Shown: one piece after another, positions 5,770 to 6,983 of the stretch
Layout: each line of letters begins with the position of its first letter
How positions within the stretch are numbered: the stretch's first letter is position 1
Source of the DNA: Balneolaceae bacterium
Lineage (GTDB): Bacteria; Bacteroidota; Rhodothermia; Balneolales; Balneolaceae
Assembly (NCBI GenBank): GCA_007123985.1
Contig: SLGA01000128.1
Location: 1 to 6,983, forward strand
Direction of reading: 5' to 3'
Length of the DNA stretch: 6,983 nucleotides
Position numbers and translations under genes: made by a program
The notes under the pieces: model-generated
What the model was told of the DNA's origin: nothing
The model's input: the letters and a program-made list of their open reading frames with translations, nothing else
Database searches by the model: none

Positions 5770-6438
5770 ATGAATACGTTTACAAACAACTTTATCAAAA
5801 TTACTACCCTTCTTATCATCTCTGCACTTGTTTTCATCTCATGCGACAATACAGTAAGTGGTGACGAAAATGATCACGCAGACGCCTTTGGATTTGTAAT
5901 CGAGCAAAACAATGCCGAAATACTTCGTTTTCAGAATAATCAATACACATTCAATCCCGAAGGTGCATGGGATGAATACTTTACAACCGTGGATGGTGAA
6001 GAGATTCTTACAATTTCATCTGCTGTAGTACCTGATATGACCCGTGGAATGACGCCAAGTGTGTTTGTAAGATGGCTCGACAGAGACGGTAACAAATTCG
6101 ACCTTCCTGAAGAAGCAGATGGTGGAGAGTATCGTTTGGAATTCGACTGGGCAAAACCAAACGTACTTTCAGGTGAGTGTACTGATGAAGCGAGATTGCA
6201 GGACAGAAATCAAATACGGCCAGCGAACCTTGAGCAACATGGTTCCGACGGTTCGTGGGGCTTCCATTTCCGTGCCGACCACACCGGAACCGATGAAATT
6301 ATATTCAGGCTGCAGCACATCGATCACGATGATTTTGTTGCACGTCCTCTTAAAGTTCATGTTGCCCATGAGGATCACCCCGCAATAACAGAAGACGGAA
6401 TCTGGATGCACGAACGTAACAAATGCCGAACACGGTAA
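5770..6438 (+). CDS. Histidine-rich lipoprotein, putative metal-binding partner of TonB receptor
   Basis: This 222-residue protein has a lipoprotein signal: a basic N-terminus, hydrophobic residues 11-23, then ISC with the likely lipidated Cys25. The mature part starts with an acidic linker (SGDENDHAD) and continues as two beta-rich repeats. The first holds SVFVRWLDRDGNKFDLP (97-113); the second holds GSWGFHFRADHTGTDEIIFR (161-180) and ends in PLKVHV. Of ten histidines, nine lie between 157 and 214 (157, 166, 171, 183, 186, 197, 200, 203, 214), with further cysteines at 137 and 219. HADxxGxV near the start, a DxDG loop and WGFHxxxxxxG followed by LxHxDHxD are traits I associate with lipoproteins encoded beside zinc-type TonB receptors in Gemmatimonadota and Balneolota-like bacteria; this is from memory. 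A role in capturing metal for the receptor is inferred. It ends just before a strong terminator. Confidence 0.9.
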   Translation: MNTFTNNFIKITTLLIISALVFISCDNTVSGDENDHADAFGFVIEQNNAEILRFQNNQYTFNPEGAWDEYFTTVDGEEILTISSAVVPDMTRGMTPSVFVRWLDRDGNKFDLPEEADGGEYRLEFDWAKPNVLSGECTDEARLQDRNQIRPANLEQHGSDGSWGFHFRADHTGTDEIIFRLQHIDHDDFVARPLKVHVAHEDHPAITEDGIWMHERNKCRTR

Positions 6439-6443
6439 ATAAT

Positions 6444-6473
6444 AAAGCCCGGCACAGAATGCCGGGCTTTTTT
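6444..6473 (+). terminator. Intrinsic terminator after the His-rich lipoprotein gene
   Basis: An 8-bp perfect GC-rich stem, GCCCGGCA (6447-6454) and TGCCGGGC (6460-6467), closes a 5-base CAGAA loop and is followed by six Ts; upstream AAA can extend pairing to 11 bp. It begins five bases after the lipoprotein stop codon (TAA 6436-6438). It lies only 30 bp before the receptor ATG, so it separates the lipoprotein from the receptor within an apparent operon. Confidence 0.92.
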
Positions 6474-6503
6474 CTTACACTCTTCTTTTCATTAATTGAA
6501 AGA

Positions 6504-6983
6504 ATGTCTATAAAAAAAATAATTACTCTCGGTTTTTTGTTTTTCTTCACCACCGGTTTGGGTTATGCGTTCGAAACATCAGGTGTTATAAAGGGAAAAG
6601 TAGTTGATGCTAAAACCTGGGAATCCATTCCATACGTTTATCTTCATCTTGAAGAGATAAACCGAACAATAACCACAGACAGAGACGGTAAGTTTCAATT
6701 CTCAAATGTCCCGAGCGGAACAGTTACGCTTTCGGCTCACAGGATTGGTTATATGAACCAAACCCGAAGAATTACGATAACAGACAAAGAAGAAAATGAG
6801 ATTACCATTGAACTAAACCCTACAGTAATAACTGGTTCAACTGTAGAAGTTATCGGTCAACAAGAGTCTATTCGCGGTAGTAATCTTGAACACGCTTCTA
6901 CCAAAATTCTCGGCTCAGAACTACGTAGAAACCTCGGTACTACTCTATCTGAAACATTACAAAGCCAGCCTGGTTTTGATTCC
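6504..6983 (+). CDS. TonB-dependent outer-membrane receptor, partial (N-terminal 160 residues)
   Basis: The frame is open from ATG at 6504 to the right edge. Residues 1-22 form a signal peptide (MSIKK, a Phe-rich core, cleavage probably after YA at 22). Residues about 28-104 are a carboxypeptidase-regulatory-like domain (GVIKGKVVDAKTWESIPYVY, DGKFQFSNVPSG, SAHRIGY), typical of Bacteroidota receptors. STVEVIG (112-118) is a TonB-box-like segment, and from about 131 the plug begins (LGSELRRNLGTTLSETLQSQPGFDS). The spacing and LSETLQSQPGF recall receptors of the ZnuD zinc or copper type, but the substrate-determining barrel is outside the window. It would import its ligand across the outer membrane using TonB energy. 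The upstream His-rich lipoprotein and Cys/His protein fit a metal substrate. An intrinsic terminator precedes it without obvious room for a separate promoter. Confidence 0.92.
   Translation, partial: MSIKKIITLGFLFFFTTGLGYAFETSGVIKGKVVDAKTWESIPYVYLHLEEINRTITTDRDGKFQFSNVPSGTVTLSAHRIGYMNQTRRITITDKEENEITIELNPTVITGSTVEVIGQQESIRGSNLEHASTKILGSELRRNLGTTLSETLQSQPGFDS

Noticed and set aside
6350..6553. A minus-strand open frame of 67 codons across the terminator and receptor start
   Set aside because: It crosses a strong intrinsic terminator and the start of the receptor signal peptide, and its product has no coherent pattern.

Overview
The window looks like chromosomal DNA from a Bacteroidota-type bacterium, most plausibly a marine Balneolota-like lineage. 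This is inferred from several traits: moderate-to-low GC, start codons almost without Shine-Dalgarno sequences, two perfect matches to the Bacteroidota -7 element TAnnTTTG, lipoprotein signals with relaxed lipoboxes, a carboxypeptidase-regulatory-like TonB-dependent receptor, and an Ig-like (Big_5 style) surface lipoprotein. No database search was possible, so the taxon is a guess from style. There is no sign of phage, insertion sequence, CRISPR array or RNA gene, and no gene-free stretch exceeds 300 bases.

Layout. From 1 to 998 (minus) lies the N-terminal 332 residues of a large lipoprotein that runs off the left edge. A 127-bp divergent promoter region follows. From 1126 to 4250 (plus) is a tight three-gene operon. 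It holds nicotinate phosphoribosyltransferase (pncB), nicotinamidase (pncA, starting on the base after the pncB stop) and a DAO-type FAD oxidoreductase whose GTG start overlaps the pncA stop. PncA deamidates nicotinamide to nicotinate and PncB converts it to nicotinate mononucleotide, so the first two genes form the front half of NAD salvage. The oxidoreductase has no established role in that pathway.

From 4256 to 5208 (minus) are two small membrane proteins: a four-helix cytochrome-b-like protein with membrane-proximal histidines, convergent with the NAD operon, and an unidentified three-helix protein. The 185 bp between them hold only AT-rich sequence with an imperfect repeat.

From about 5384 to the right edge (plus) is the most interesting part, a probable metal-acquisition locus. 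It has a small exported protein with HxHxxxH, HCxxC and a terminal RAPP motif, then a 222-residue lipoprotein with nine histidines in its last third, then a strong intrinsic terminator. After that comes the first 160 residues of a TonB-dependent receptor. The ordering suggests an outer-membrane transporter for zinc or copper with two accessory metal-binding proteins. The region upstream of the small protein carries several dyad or repeat elements that could be operators.
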